The notes beneath the pieces were generated by a model that was not told where the DNA came from, ran no database searches, and saw only the letters and a list, made by a program, of their open reading frames with translations. Both the position numbers and the translations under genes were made by a program. Positions 18,407-26,839 of a DNA stretch of 64,000 nt are shown one piece after another. This DNA is from an uncultured Paracoccaceae bacterium. GTDB lineage: Bacteria > Pseudomonadota > Alphaproteobacteria > Rhodobacterales > Rhodobacteraceae. The stretch covers positions 310,001 through 374,000 of the forward strand of contig CANLSM010000002.1 of the NCBI GenBank assembly GCA_947493745.1, written 5' to 3'. The first letter of the stretch is position 1. Every line of letters begins with the position of its first letter.

Positions 18407-19297
18407 ATGACCGATGCCCAGAAGGGCCTGCTTGCGATTGCGGGCTCCAGCACGGTCTGGGGTCTGTCGGGGCTGTACTACAAGCTGCTCGACGGGATCG
18501 CGCCGCTGGAAATTCTGGCGCACCGGACGCTCTGGTCGCTGGTGTTCTTCATCGGATTGCTGGCGATACAGGGGCGTCTCGCGGCGCTGCGGGCCGGTCT
18601 GCGTCAACCGCGCAGTCTGCGGCTGCTGTTGCTCTCGTCGCTGATGATCTCGATCAACTGGTTCGGGTTCATCTTTGCCATAAGCGCCGGTTTCGCGACC
18701 GAGGCCTCACTGGGCTACTACATCTTTCCGCTGGTTGCGGCGGGTATGGGGGTTCTGCTGTTGGGAGAGCGCCCGGGTGCTGCGCAGTGGACGGCGATTG
18801 CGCTGGCGAGTGTTGCGGTGCTGATCCTGACCATCGGCCTTGGCTCGGTGCCATGGATTGCCCTGCTTCTGGCCAGCAGCTTCGGCATCTACGGATTGAT
18901 CAAGCGGGGGCTGGGGATCGGGCCCGTGGTTTCCGTCGCACTTGAGGTCGTTTTGCTGGCTCCGATTGCCCTGATCTATCTGGTCTGGCTTCACCAAAGC
19001 GCCGGTGCCTTCGGGCAGAGCCTGGAGGTCAGCCTGCTGCTGGCGTTTTCGGGCGTTCTGACGGCGCTGCCACTGGTGCTTTTCTCATATGCCAGCAAGC
19101 GGCTGCGCATGAGCACGCTGGGGCTGGTTCAATATCTCAACCCGACCTTGCAGTTTGCTGTCGCGGTTCTGGTGTTTGCCGAGCCCTTCACGCCGGTTCA
19201 TACGGTCGCCTTTGCTCTTATCTGGACGGGGCTCGCGATTTTCACCCTGTCGCGGCTGCGTCAGGAAAGGCGCTCGCGCAAGGCTGCAATTGTCTGA
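18407..19297 (+). CDS. rarD: EamA family transporter RarD
   Basis: A 296-residue membrane protein with about ten hydrophobic helices in two EamA halves. The RarD group is indicated by the opening segment containing AGSSTVWGLSGLYYKLL, by SSLMISINWFGFIFAISAG, and by LGYYIFPLVAAGMGVLLLGERP. RarD proteins are thought to move small metabolites but the substrate is not settled. Its 3' end overlaps the convergent LOG-family gene by 37 bp. Confidence 0.9.
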   Translation: MTDAQKGLLAIAGSSTVWGLSGLYYKLLDGIAPLEILAHRTLWSLVFFIGLLAIQGRLAALRAGLRQPRSLRLLLLSSLMISINWFGFIFAISAGFATEASLGYYIFPLVAAGMGVLLLGERPGAAQWTAIALASVAVLILTIGLGSVPWIALLLASSFGIYGLIKRGLGIGPVVSVALEVVLLAPIALIYLVWLHQSAGAFGQSLEVSLLLAFSGVLTALPLVLFSYASKRLRMSTLGLVQYLNPTLQFAVAVLVFAEPFTPVHTVAFALIWTGLAIFTLSRLRQERRSRKAAIV

Positions 19298-19821
19298 GCC
19301 GGGGTCTCGGTAATGGTCAGCAATTCCCTAAATCCCGGATCGGCAAAGCCTTCGGACACCATATGATCGATCAGATCGATCAGCTGATCCCAGTAATTAT
19401 GTGTGTTCATGAGCAGGATGGGTTTGGAATGCAGGCCGAGCTGAGCCCAGGTCAGGACCTCGAAAAGCTCATCAAGCGAACCGGGTCCGCCGGGCAGGGT
19501 GACAATCGCGCCCGCGTTCATGAACATCACTTTCTTGCGCTCGTGCATGTTCTCGGTGATGACCAGCGAACTGAGATCCCGCTTGCCAACCTCGCGCTTC
19601 AGCAAATGGGTCGGGATCACGCCGAAAGTCTGCCCGCCAGCGGCCTGAGCGCCGTTTGCGACCGCCCCCATGAGACCGACATCGCCCGCACCGTATACCA
19701 GCCGATATCCGGCCTCTGCCAGAGACTGGCCAAGCGTGAATGCATCCGCGTGAAAGGCCGGGTTGCGACCGGGGCGTGAGCCGCAAAAGACACAGACCGA
19801 AATTGGCGCAATATCAGACAT
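19261..19821 (-). CDS. LOG-family nucleotide phosphoribohydrolase (TIGR00730)
   Basis: A 186-residue Rossmann-like protein of the TIGR00730/LOG family, often mislabelled lysine decarboxylase. Characterised members release the base from cytokinin-type N6-substituted adenosine monophosphates or from AMP itself. The sequence shows GSRPGRNPAF, GAGDVGLMGAVANGA and the catalytic signature PGGPGSLDELFE, with MHERKK before it. Start MSDIAP is chosen for its AAGGG ribosome-binding site 8 nt upstream; a 12-residue upstream extension is unlikely. Tail-to-tail overlap with rarD is 37 bp. Confidence 0.88.
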   Translation of the reverse strand: MSDIAPISVCVFCGSRPGRNPAFHADAFTLGQSLAEAGYRLVYGAGDVGLMGAVANGAQAAGGQTFGVIPTHLLKREVGKRDLSSLVITENMHERKKVMFMNAGAIVTLPGGPGSLDELFEVLTWAQLGLHSKPILLMNTHNYWDQLIDLIDHMVSEGFADPGFRELLTITETPAQTIAALRERLS

Positions 19822-19936
19822 CGAGTCGCCCTTGTTTTGACGCAAAATATCGCGCATCCTGTCGTTAACTCAGTCAAATAGCGAGCGAAATTCGCAGTGC
19901 GGGGCATTTGACTGCTGGAGATGACCGGGAACCTGC

Positions 19937-21115
19937 ATGTCTGAGACTTCGGGAAAAAGTGGTATTGGGACCATTGCGCTGACCTCACTGGTGGGCTTCG
20001 TGCTGCTGGTGGGAGCAGGCTTTATGTTCAACGGGATCGTCCGCGATGACTTTTCATTGAGGGACGTCCCCGACCAGATCGCCATTGACCGCGAACGTAT
20101 CAGAAAACAGCCCGGCACCGGTGCGTCCACATCAGCCGGGGTCGGGTCAGTTGCAACGGCGCCGGATGTTCTTGTCGAGGCTCCCGAAGACACCGACGCC
20201 ACCGCTCAGGCGGACACTGTTCCGACCATCCCCGAGATCGAAATCGGGTCCAGCGACGCAAACACCCGGACCGATACGCTCGGCGAACCTGATCCGGTGG
20301 AGACCTTGCCGCTCCTGCCGAGCTTCGATCTTGTGCGGATCGACAACACGGGCTCGGGCATTGTTGCAGGCCGCGCCGAGCCGGGGTCGCAGGTTCGTAT
20401 CATCTCCGGGGATCAGGAGGTCGCCAGCGCGAATGTCAATGCCAAGGGTGAGTTCGTGGCTTTCATCTCGACACCGTCATCCACCGAGGGCCAGTCATTG
20501 CAACTGGTCGCGCGCGGACAGGCGGGCGGTGATGTGACCTCTGCCGAGCAGGTGTTCATCCTTCCCGGAGGCACGCAAGAGGAGGCTCCGCTCGCGCCGA
20601 CGCTCGTGAAGGCGGATGAGGAGGGGGTGCGCGTCATCCAGCCTTCGGGCCCTGCCTCGCTTGACCGGGTGTCGCTCGATACGATCAGCTATGACGAGAC
20701 CGGCGAGGTTGTGCTCGCGGGCCGTGGTGTCGCTGGCGAACAGTTGCGCATCTATCTCAATGGCGAACCGGTGTCCGAAGGCGCGATCAGCAGCAGCGGC
20801 AGCTGGAAAAACACCGTCACTGATATCCGCGAAGGTCGTTATACGCTGCGGATCGATGCGCTGGACGCCGGTGGCAACGTCACCTCCCGCGTGGAAAGCC
20901 CGTTCCAGCGCGTCTTTCCGGCGTCCCTTCAGGATGTCCGCGCTGTAACCGTGCAGCCGGGCAATACGCTTTGGGTCATGGCGCAGGAACGCTACGGCGA
21001 CGGTTTCCAGTACACCCAGATTTTCGCGGCCAACAAGGACATCATCAGGGACCCCGATCTGATCTATCCCGGCCAGATCTTCGATCTGCCAAAAGCCGAT
21101 CAGATCACAGAGTAG
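19937..21115 (+). CDS. Membrane-anchored protein with C-terminal LysM domain
   Basis: A 392-residue envelope protein. One N-terminal membrane helix (LTSLVGFVLLVGAGFMF) is followed by a long acidic, Thr/Pro-rich region and two segments resembling Ig-like domains (VRIDNTGSGIVAGRAEPGSQVRII and LDTISYDETGEVVLAGRGVAGEQLRIYLNG). The C-terminus is a LysM repeat, VTVQPGNTLWVMAQERYGDGFQYTQIF continuing to PGQIFDLP, which should bind peptidoglycan. This architecture is common in alphaproteobacteria and its role is unknown. Stands alone between the divergent LOG gene and the ABC exporter. Confidence 0.85.
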   Translation: MSETSGKSGIGTIALTSLVGFVLLVGAGFMFNGIVRDDFSLRDVPDQIAIDRERIRKQPGTGASTSAGVGSVATAPDVLVEAPEDTDATAQADTVPTIPEIEIGSSDANTRTDTLGEPDPVETLPLLPSFDLVRIDNTGSGIVAGRAEPGSQVRIISGDQEVASANVNAKGEFVAFISTPSSTEGQSLQLVARGQAGGDVTSAEQVFILPGGTQEEAPLAPTLVKADEEGVRVIQPSGPASLDRVSLDTISYDETGEVVLAGRGVAGEQLRIYLNGEPVSEGAISSSGSWKNTVTDIREGRYTLRIDALDAGGNVTSRVESPFQRVFPASLQDVRAVTVQPGNTLWVMAQERYGDGFQYTQIFAANKDIIRDPDLIYPGQIFDLPKADQITE

Positions 21116-21177
21116 GTCTTTTGATTTCGGCCCGGACGCACTAGGTCAGGATCAAAGCCTCTCGAAAGGGCCTCCTG

Positions 21178-23001
21178 ATGAGTGACGATCTTTCGCAAGT
21201 TGAACGGCGCAGCGCGATGCGCACCACCCGCAAGGTTGGCCCCTATCTTTGGCCAGACGGGCGGCGGGACGTGAAAATCCGCGTCTCTGCGGCACTTGTG
21301 ATGCTGGTTCTGTCAAAGATTGCCAGCGTATCCACGCCGTTCTTCTACAAGGCAGCTGTCGACCGGCTTGCCCCCGACGGCGAGGTGGACACGGCCTTTC
21401 TGCTGATCGCAGGCGCGGGCGGACTGGTCGTCGCCTACGGGATGATCCGCTTGCTTTCGGTCGGGTTTGCGCAATTGCGGGACGCGATTTTTGCGCGGGT
21501 CAGCCAAGGGGCGCTGCGGGCGCTGGCGCGCGAGACGTTTTCGCATATCCATGCCCTTTCCCTGCGCTATCACATCACCCGCAAGACTGGCGGTCTGAGC
21601 CGGATCATCGAGCGTGGGGTGAAGGGTGTCGATTTCCTGCTGCGCTTCCTGTTGTTCTCCATCGGCCCGCTGATGCTTGAGCTTCTGATGATCGCAGTGA
21701 TCCTCTTTGTCGTGTTCGACGTCTGGTATCTTGCGGTGGTCACGCTGACCATCGGGCTTTATGTGGTTTTCACCTTCCGCGTCACCGAGTGGCGTGTGCA
21801 GATCCGCAAGCGGATGAATGACCGCGACACGGACGCGAACCAGAAGGCGATCGACAGTCTCCTGAACTTCGAGACGGTCAAGTATTTCGGGGCCGAGCGA
21901 CGTGAGGCGGAACGCTATGATGCCTCCATGGAAGGATATGAGACCGCGGCGGTCCAGACCTCCATCTCCCTGTCGCTGCTGAATTTCGGCCAGTCCCTGA
22001 TCATCAATGGCGGACTGGTGGCAGTCATGGTGATGGCGGCGCTCGGCGTGCAGGCGGGCACGCTGACGGTGGGGGATTTCGTGATGGTGAACGCCTACAT
22101 GATCCAGATCACCATGCCGCTGAACTTCCTCGGCACGGTTTACCGCGAAATCCGCCAGTCGCTGGTCGACATGGGCGAGATGTTCGACCTGCTTGAGCAG
22201 CCTGCCGAGGTGACCGACAAGCCTGACGCCAAGGCACTGAAGGTCTCGGGCGGGCACATCCGCTTCGACAATGTGGGCTTCTCCTATGAGACGGAGCGCT
22301 CCATTTTGCACAACCTGACCCTTGATGTTCCCGCTGGGCAGACGGTGGCTGTGGTTGGCCCGTCAGGCTCGGGCAAATCCACAATCGGGCGGCTGCTTTT
22401 CCGCTTTTACGATGTGCAGCATGGCGCGCTCAGCATCGATGGGCAGGATGTGCGGGACGTGACCCAGGAAAGTCTGCGCCATGCGATCGGGGTGGTGCCG
22501 CAGGACACGGTGCTTTTCAACGACACGATCTACTACAACATCGCCTATGGGCGACCCGAGGCCAGCCGGGCGGAGATCATCGAGGCCGCACGGGCGGCGC
22601 AGATCCATGATTTCATCAATGCGCTGCCGGACGGCTACGACACGATTGTGGGCGAGCGCGGTCTCAAACTCTCGGGCGGCGAGAAGCAGCGCGTCGGTAT
22701 CGCGCGCACCCTGCTGAAGAACCCGCCCATCCTTCTGCTTGATGAGGCCACGTCCGCCCTCGATACCGAGACCGAGCGGGACATCCAGGCCTCGCTCAAG
22801 GCGATGGGCAAGGGGCGCTCGGTGATTACCATCGCGCACAGGCTGTCAACGGTGGTCGATGCCGACCGGATTGTCGTGCTGGAGAACGGGGAAGTGGTTG
22901 AGGAGGGCACTCATGATCAGTTGCTGGCTTCCGATGGTCGCTATGCGCGGATGTGGCACCGTCAGCTGAACGATGAGGAAGACCGGGTCGCTGTGGCCTG
23001 A
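21178..23001 (+). CDS. ABC exporter of the Atm1/heavy-metal tolerance type
   Basis: A 607-residue half-transporter: about six membrane helices in the first 330 residues, then an ATPase domain. Motifs are Walker A GPSGSGKST, signature LSGGEKQR and Walker B ILLLDEATSALDTETE. The membrane part contains ETVKYFGAERREAERYD, LRYHITRKTGGLSRIIERG and VYREIRQSLVDM, which are typical of the Atm1/ABCB7 group exporting glutathione-bound compounds. Function in bacteria is linked to metal or glutathione-adduct export; this is family knowledge, not shown here. ATG 21178 has an upstream AAAGGGCC stretch. Confidence 0.92.
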   Translation: MSDDLSQVERRSAMRTTRKVGPYLWPDGRRDVKIRVSAALVMLVLSKIASVSTPFFYKAAVDRLAPDGEVDTAFLLIAGAGGLVVAYGMIRLLSVGFAQLRDAIFARVSQGALRALARETFSHIHALSLRYHITRKTGGLSRIIERGVKGVDFLLRFLLFSIGPLMLELLMIAVILFVVFDVWYLAVVTLTIGLYVVFTFRVTEWRVQIRKRMNDRDTDANQKAIDSLLNFETVKYFGAERREAERYDASMEGYETAAVQTSISLSLLNFGQSLIINGGLVAVMVMAALGVQAGTLTVGDFVMVNAYMIQITMPLNFLGTVYREIRQSLVDMGEMFDLLEQPAEVTDKPDAKALKVSGGHIRFDNVGFSYETERSILHNLTLDVPAGQTVAVVGPSGSGKSTIGRLLFRFYDVQHGALSIDGQDVRDVTQESLRHAIGVVPQDTVLFNDTIYYNIAYGRPEASRAEIIEAARAAQIHDFINALPDGYDTIVGERGLKLSGGEKQRVGIARTLLKNPPILLLDEATSALDTETERDIQASLKAMGKGRSVITIAHRLSTVVDADRIVVLENGEVVEEGTHDQLLASDGRYARMWHRQLNDEEDRVAVA

Positions 23002-23048
23002 TCCCGGTCTTTGCGATATGCTCCCCCCGGGCTTGAAGGGAGGATGTC

Positions 23049-23411
23049 ATGCAGAGAATTACCGGGATCGGCGGGATATTCTTCCGCTCGGATAATCCCA
23101 AGGAACTGACCGACTGGTATGTGACCCATCTGGGTCTGGACATGAAGGATGACGGGTTCTGGAGCCAGCCCGCCGGTCTCACGGTCTTTGCACCGTTCAA
23201 GCGGGACACCGACTATTTCGGGCGTCTTGATCAGCAATGGATGATCAACTTCCGTGTCGCTGACATGGATGCGATGATCGCGCAGCTGGAAGGGGCGGGG
23301 ATCGAGGTCGAGACCCGCGCCGATTGGGACAGCGAGATTGGGCGCTTTGCGCGGCTCCATGACCCCGAGGGCAATCCGATCGAGTTGTGGGAGCCGTCGC
23401 AGAACTGCTGA
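23049..23411 (+). CDS. VOC-family (glyoxalase/dioxygenase fold) protein
   Basis: A 120-residue single-module vicinal-oxygen-chelate protein. The family features are FFRSDNPKELTDWYVTHLGLDM at the N-terminus and the C-terminal LHDPEGNPIELWEP with the metal glutamate. Substrate is unknown; family members range from glyoxalases to resistance proteins. It follows the ABC exporter by 47 bp and may be in the same transcript. Confidence 0.85.
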   Translation: MQRITGIGGIFFRSDNPKELTDWYVTHLGLDMKDDGFWSQPAGLTVFAPFKRDTDYFGRLDQQWMINFRVADMDAMIAQLEGAGIEVETRADWDSEIGRFARLHDPEGNPIELWEPSQNC

Positions 23412-23421
23412 GACCGTCGGA

Positions 23422-24039
23422 TCAGAACTTCGGCGCCGACGATTTCTCGCCATTCACAAAGTCCGCGACCGCATTCGCATAGCCCGGGTCGAACAAAGAC
23501 AGTTCGATGCCCCCGAAGCTGCTGCCTAGCTGGATGCGCGCGCCGGGGACGGCGGCGCATGAGGCCGTTGGCATGTCTGCGGGGATCGTGCACCACGAGG
23601 TCGGGAAATGCGCCGGTTCGTCCGCACTGCCGCGGGTTGGCGTGCCATACTTCTCAATCGCCCGTGTCTTCATCGCGGCCTGGTTGTCCGGCGTGCGGGG
23701 CATCGTGAACTTGATCTGAGAGACGACCATCGGAGTTTCCGCATTCGAAGGTACGGCGGCGGTGAGTGACACGAGAATCTCAAAGTCATTCGTTTCGGCC
23801 TGGAAATAGCTGATCTCGTCCTGGCCGGTCACCGGGTTGGGGGACGTGTTGCTGACCCGCATATCATCGCGGGCAACGCCAAGGTTTTCGACCACCTTGT
23901 CCATCGCCTGCTCTGTGCCCATCCCCAGAGTGACGCCTGCAATGTCGTAGCCGCTGACGTCGTGATTGACGCTCTCGGCGGTCGCTGTTGTCACCATGAA
24001 CAGGGCTGCGATCATTGCGACCGGTGATGGATATGTCAT
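23422..24039 (-). CDS. Secreted protein of unknown function
   Basis: I do not recognise this 205-residue protein. It has a Sec signal peptide (MTYPSPVAMIAALFMVTTATAES) and a mature region with a domain starting YDIAGVTLGMGTEQAMDKVVENLG, which resembles the small periplasmic repeats found in uncharacterised proteobacterial proteins. Two cysteines (SWCTIP and ASCAAVP) may form a disulfide. Start 24039 is chosen because GGAGAG lies 6 nt upstream; open frame continues upstream for another 78 codons without a ribosome-binding site. Divergent from the BMP operon, so it may share its control region. Confidence 0.7.
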   Translation of the reverse strand: MTYPSPVAMIAALFMVTTATAESVNHDVSGYDIAGVTLGMGTEQAMDKVVENLGVARDDMRVSNTSPNPVTGQDEISYFQAETNDFEILVSLTAAVPSNAETPMVVSQIKFTMPRTPDNQAAMKTRAIEKYGTPTRGSADEPAHFPTSWCTIPADMPTASCAAVPGARIQLGSSFGGIELSLFDPGYANAVADFVNGEKSSAPKF

Positions 24040-24178
24040 TGAAGTCTCTCCATATTGAACCTGTGCGAGAGCGTATTTGACGACCGCGACCGGAACAACC
24101 GGATAGGCGGACAAACGCTGTCCCGACATCTCTTGGTTGTTCAAATGGATGCAAAACCCGCCAACTCTGCGGTTTGAA

Positions 24179-24196
24179 TTTGACTGTCCGGTCAAA
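24179..24196. promoter_or_regulatory. RutR-like operator upstream of the BMP operon
   Basis: The 18-bp dyad TTTGAC-N6-GTCAAA lies 90 nt upstream of the BMP gene. Its 16-bp core matches 11 of 14 fixed positions of the E. coli RutR consensus (TTGACCA-N2-TGGTCAA, established knowledge). RutR responds to uracil and thymine. The dyad also overlaps a TTGACT that could be a -35 box. Other TetR-type regulators use similar TTGAC/GTCAA half-sites, so the regulator is inferred. Confidence 0.5.
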
Positions 24197-24285
24197 AGAC
24201 GATCACATTGCATCTGCAAAGAGACGTCTGATCTTGCGTGCTGCGCCTTATCAAGACGTCCGGGTTTCAACAACGGGGTGTCTGA

Positions 24286-25281
24286 ATGTCTTTTCTCTCT
24301 ACCAGTCTGGGGCGTCGCGGGTTCATCGCGGCCCTAGCGGTTGCCGCCAGCGTCTTCTCCAGCGGTCTTGCCGCGGCCGAAACAGTCAAGGTTGCCGCGA
24401 TCTATACGTTGCCGGTGGAACAGCAATGGATCAGCCGCATTCACAAGGCGCTCAATGCTGCAGCCGCGCGGGGTGACATCGAATACACCTTCTCCGAGAA
24501 CGTGGCCAATACCGACTATGAGCGTGTGATGCGCGAATATGCCGAGGCCGGTCAGCAACTGATCGTGGGCGAGGTCTTCGGGCTGGAACGGGCCGCGCGC
24601 AAGGTTGCAGGCGACTATCCCGGGACGGCGTTCCTGATGGGCTCTTCCTTCGGGCCGAGCGGCGCGAATTTCGCCGTTTTCGACAACTGGATCCACGAGC
24701 CGAGCTATCTGACAGGGATCGTCGCCGGTGAAACGACCGAGAGCAACGTGATCGGCATGGTCGGCGGCTATGCCATCCCCGAGGTCAACCGCCTGATGAA
24801 TGCGTTCATGGATGGTGCCCGCTCGGTCAACCCGGATGTGAGGTTTCTCGTGAGCTTCATCGACAGCTGGTATGATCCCCCCAAGGCCAAGGAGAGTGCC
24901 TTTGCGATGATGGATGCGGGTGCCGACATCATGTATGCGGAGCGTTTCGGCGTCTCGGATGCCGCCGTCGAGCGCGGCGTGAAGGCCATCGGCAACGTGA
25001 TCGATACATCCGGCGATTATCCAGATACGATCCTTGCCTCAGCGCTCTGGCATATGGAACCCACGATTGACCGCGCGATTGTGGCGGTTGCGGACGGCAC
25101 GTTTGAGGCTGCCGACTATGGTCAGTACAGCTTCATGGGGTACGGCGGCGGATCGTTGGTCATCGACAATGCCCTGGTCTCACCCGAGATCCGCGAGGCC
25201 GTGGCGGCCGTCGAGCAGGACATCCGCGATGGTCTGTTTCGGGTCAATGTGAACGACGCGGCCCCTGTTTCGGACAAGTGA
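24286..25281 (+). CDS. BMP-family (nucleoside/nucleobase) solute-binding protein
   Basis: A 331-residue periplasmic binding protein of the BMP/PnrA group, lipoprotein-like receptors for purine and pyrimidine nucleosides in other bacteria. The signal has a twin-arginine-like GRRGFIAALAVAA, so Tat export is possible. The mature domain shows VAAIYTLPVEQQWISRIHKAL, the GMVGGYAIPEVNRLMNAF segment and GSLVIDNALVSPEIREAV. It opens a five-gene operon (ATPase, two permeases, CodA-like amidohydrolase). ATG 24286 has weak SD; a possible RutR-type site lies 90 nt upstream. Confidence 0.9.
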   Translation: MSFLSTSLGRRGFIAALAVAASVFSSGLAAAETVKVAAIYTLPVEQQWISRIHKALNAAAARGDIEYTFSENVANTDYERVMREYAEAGQQLIVGEVFGLERAARKVAGDYPGTAFLMGSSFGPSGANFAVFDNWIHEPSYLTGIVAGETTESNVIGMVGGYAIPEVNRLMNAFMDGARSVNPDVRFLVSFIDSWYDPPKAKESAFAMMDAGADIMYAERFGVSDAAVERGVKAIGNVIDTSGDYPDTILASALWHMEPTIDRAIVAVADGTFEAADYGQYSFMGYGGGSLVIDNALVSPEIREAVAAVEQDIRDGLFRVNVNDAAPVSDK

Positions 25282-25330
25282 CCCCAGCGCGTGTCGAAGG
25301 GGCAGGCCGGGCGGCCTGTTCCCAACAGAT

Positions 25331-26839
25331 ATGAAAGTTCTCACCCTTCAGGGCATGACCAAGCGGTTTGGTCCGGTGGTTGCAGCGGATGCAATTGACC
25401 TGTCGCTCGACCGGGGCGAAGTGCTGGCGCTTCTGGGTGAGAACGGAGCGGGCAAAACCACCCTGATGAACATGCTCTTCGGCCAATACACGCCCGATGC
25501 GGGCCGGATCACGGTCTGGGACGAGGCGGGTCAGGGGACGGTTCTGCCGCCCGGACAGCCGCAGGCCGCGATCGACGCGCGGATAGGCATGGTGCACCAA
25601 CACTTCACCCTGGCCGAGAACCTGAGTGTGCTGGACAATGTTCTGCTGGGGACCGAACGTCTCGGCCTGAGGCGCCGCAGAACCGCCGAGGCTCGCGCAA
25701 GGCTTGAGGCTTTGATGTCGTCTTCGGGTCTTCATGCGCAGCTCGATGCCAGGGTCCGCGATCTTAGCGTTGGCGAAAGACAACGGGTCGAGATCCTCAA
25801 GGCGCTCTACCGCAATGTCCGCATTCTGGTGCTTGACGAGCCGACCGCCGTGCTGACCCCGCAGGAGGCCGAGACGCTTTTTGCGGCGGTGCGCGGCATG
25901 GTGGCCGGTGGTCTCTCGGTCATCTTCATCTCGCACAAATTGCATGAGGTTCTGGCGTTTTCCGACCGGATTGCCGTGTTGAGGCATGGACGCAAAACCG
26001 GCGAGATCGCGACGCAGGAGGCTGATACGGCGGCGATCATCACCATGATGGTGGGCCAGGATCACGCGATGCCCCAGCGCACGCCCGGAACGCCCGGTGC
26101 ACCCGTGCTCACCTTGCGCGGTGTCAATGTGACGGCAACGCGATCTGCCCGCGCCTTGCGGAACATCTCGCTGGAGGCACGGTCCGGCGAGGTTCTGGGC
26201 ATCGCCGGTGTCTCGGGCAATGGGCAGAGTACCTTTGCGCAGCTTGTCTCCGGCCTCATCGGTCATGACACCGGCACCCTTTGCCTCAACGGTCAGGACA
26301 TTGTCGAGCTCACACCGCGCAAGGCACTGGCGGCGGGCATTGGCCGTATTCCTGAGGATCGCCATCACGACGGGATTGTGCGTGACATGAGCGTCGCCGA
26401 AAACCTGATCATCGAGCGGCTGGATGACCCGGACATCCAGAAGGCCGGGTTCCTGAGGCGCAAGGCCGTTGCACGCAATGCGCAAACCCTGAGCGTCGCC
26501 TATGACGTGCGCGGGCCGGGGTCGGATGCACGCGCCGCGCTGTTGTCCGGCGGTAACATCCAGAAGCTGATCCTTGCGCGGGTTCTGGAGACCGAGCCGG
26601 GTCTGGTGCTTGCCAATCAACCGACCCGGGGGCTCGATTTCAAGGCGGCGGCAGATGTCAGCGCGCGGTTGCTCAAAGCGCGAGACCGGGGGGCTGCTAT
26701 CATTCTTATCTCCGAGGATCTGGACGAGGTGCTGGCGCTGTCGGACCGCATCTTCGTGATGCAGAGCGGCCATCTGCAGGAAACCGCAAGCCGCAATCGC
26801 GCCGAGATCGGTTTGCTGATGGCAGGGCAGGCGGCATGA
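25331..26839 (+). CDS. BMP-system ABC ATPase with two nucleotide-binding domains
   Basis: A 502-residue double ATPase as in sugar and nucleoside importers. Domain 1 has Walker A GENGAGKTT, signature LSVGERQRVEILKAL and Walker B VLDEPTAVLTP. Domain 2 has a degenerate Walker A (GVSGNGQST), signature LSGGNIQK and NQPTRGLDF, where Walker B is altered from the usual DEP. This asymmetry is normal for the Mgl/NupA group. Its stop overlaps the next permease start (ATGA). Confidence 0.93.
   Translation: MKVLTLQGMTKRFGPVVAADAIDLSLDRGEVLALLGENGAGKTTLMNMLFGQYTPDAGRITVWDEAGQGTVLPPGQPQAAIDARIGMVHQHFTLAENLSVLDNVLLGTERLGLRRRRTAEARARLEALMSSSGLHAQLDARVRDLSVGERQRVEILKALYRNVRILVLDEPTAVLTPQEAETLFAAVRGMVAGGLSVIFISHKLHEVLAFSDRIAVLRHGRKTGEIATQEADTAAIITMMVGQDHAMPQRTPGTPGAPVLTLRGVNVTATRSARALRNISLEARSGEVLGIAGVSGNGQSTFAQLVSGLIGHDTGTLCLNGQDIVELTPRKALAAGIGRIPEDRHHDGIVRDMSVAENLIIERLDDPDIQKAGFLRRKAVARNAQTLSVAYDVRGPGSDARAALLSGGNIQKLILARVLETEPGLVLANQPTRGLDFKAAADVSARLLKARDRGAAIILISEDLDEVLALSDRIFVMQSGHLQETASRNRAEIGLLMAGQAA

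Noticed and set aside
25244-26773. Long minus-strand frame opposite the double ATPase gene
   Set aside because: Antisense to strongly conserved Walker motifs, with composition typical of a shadow frame.
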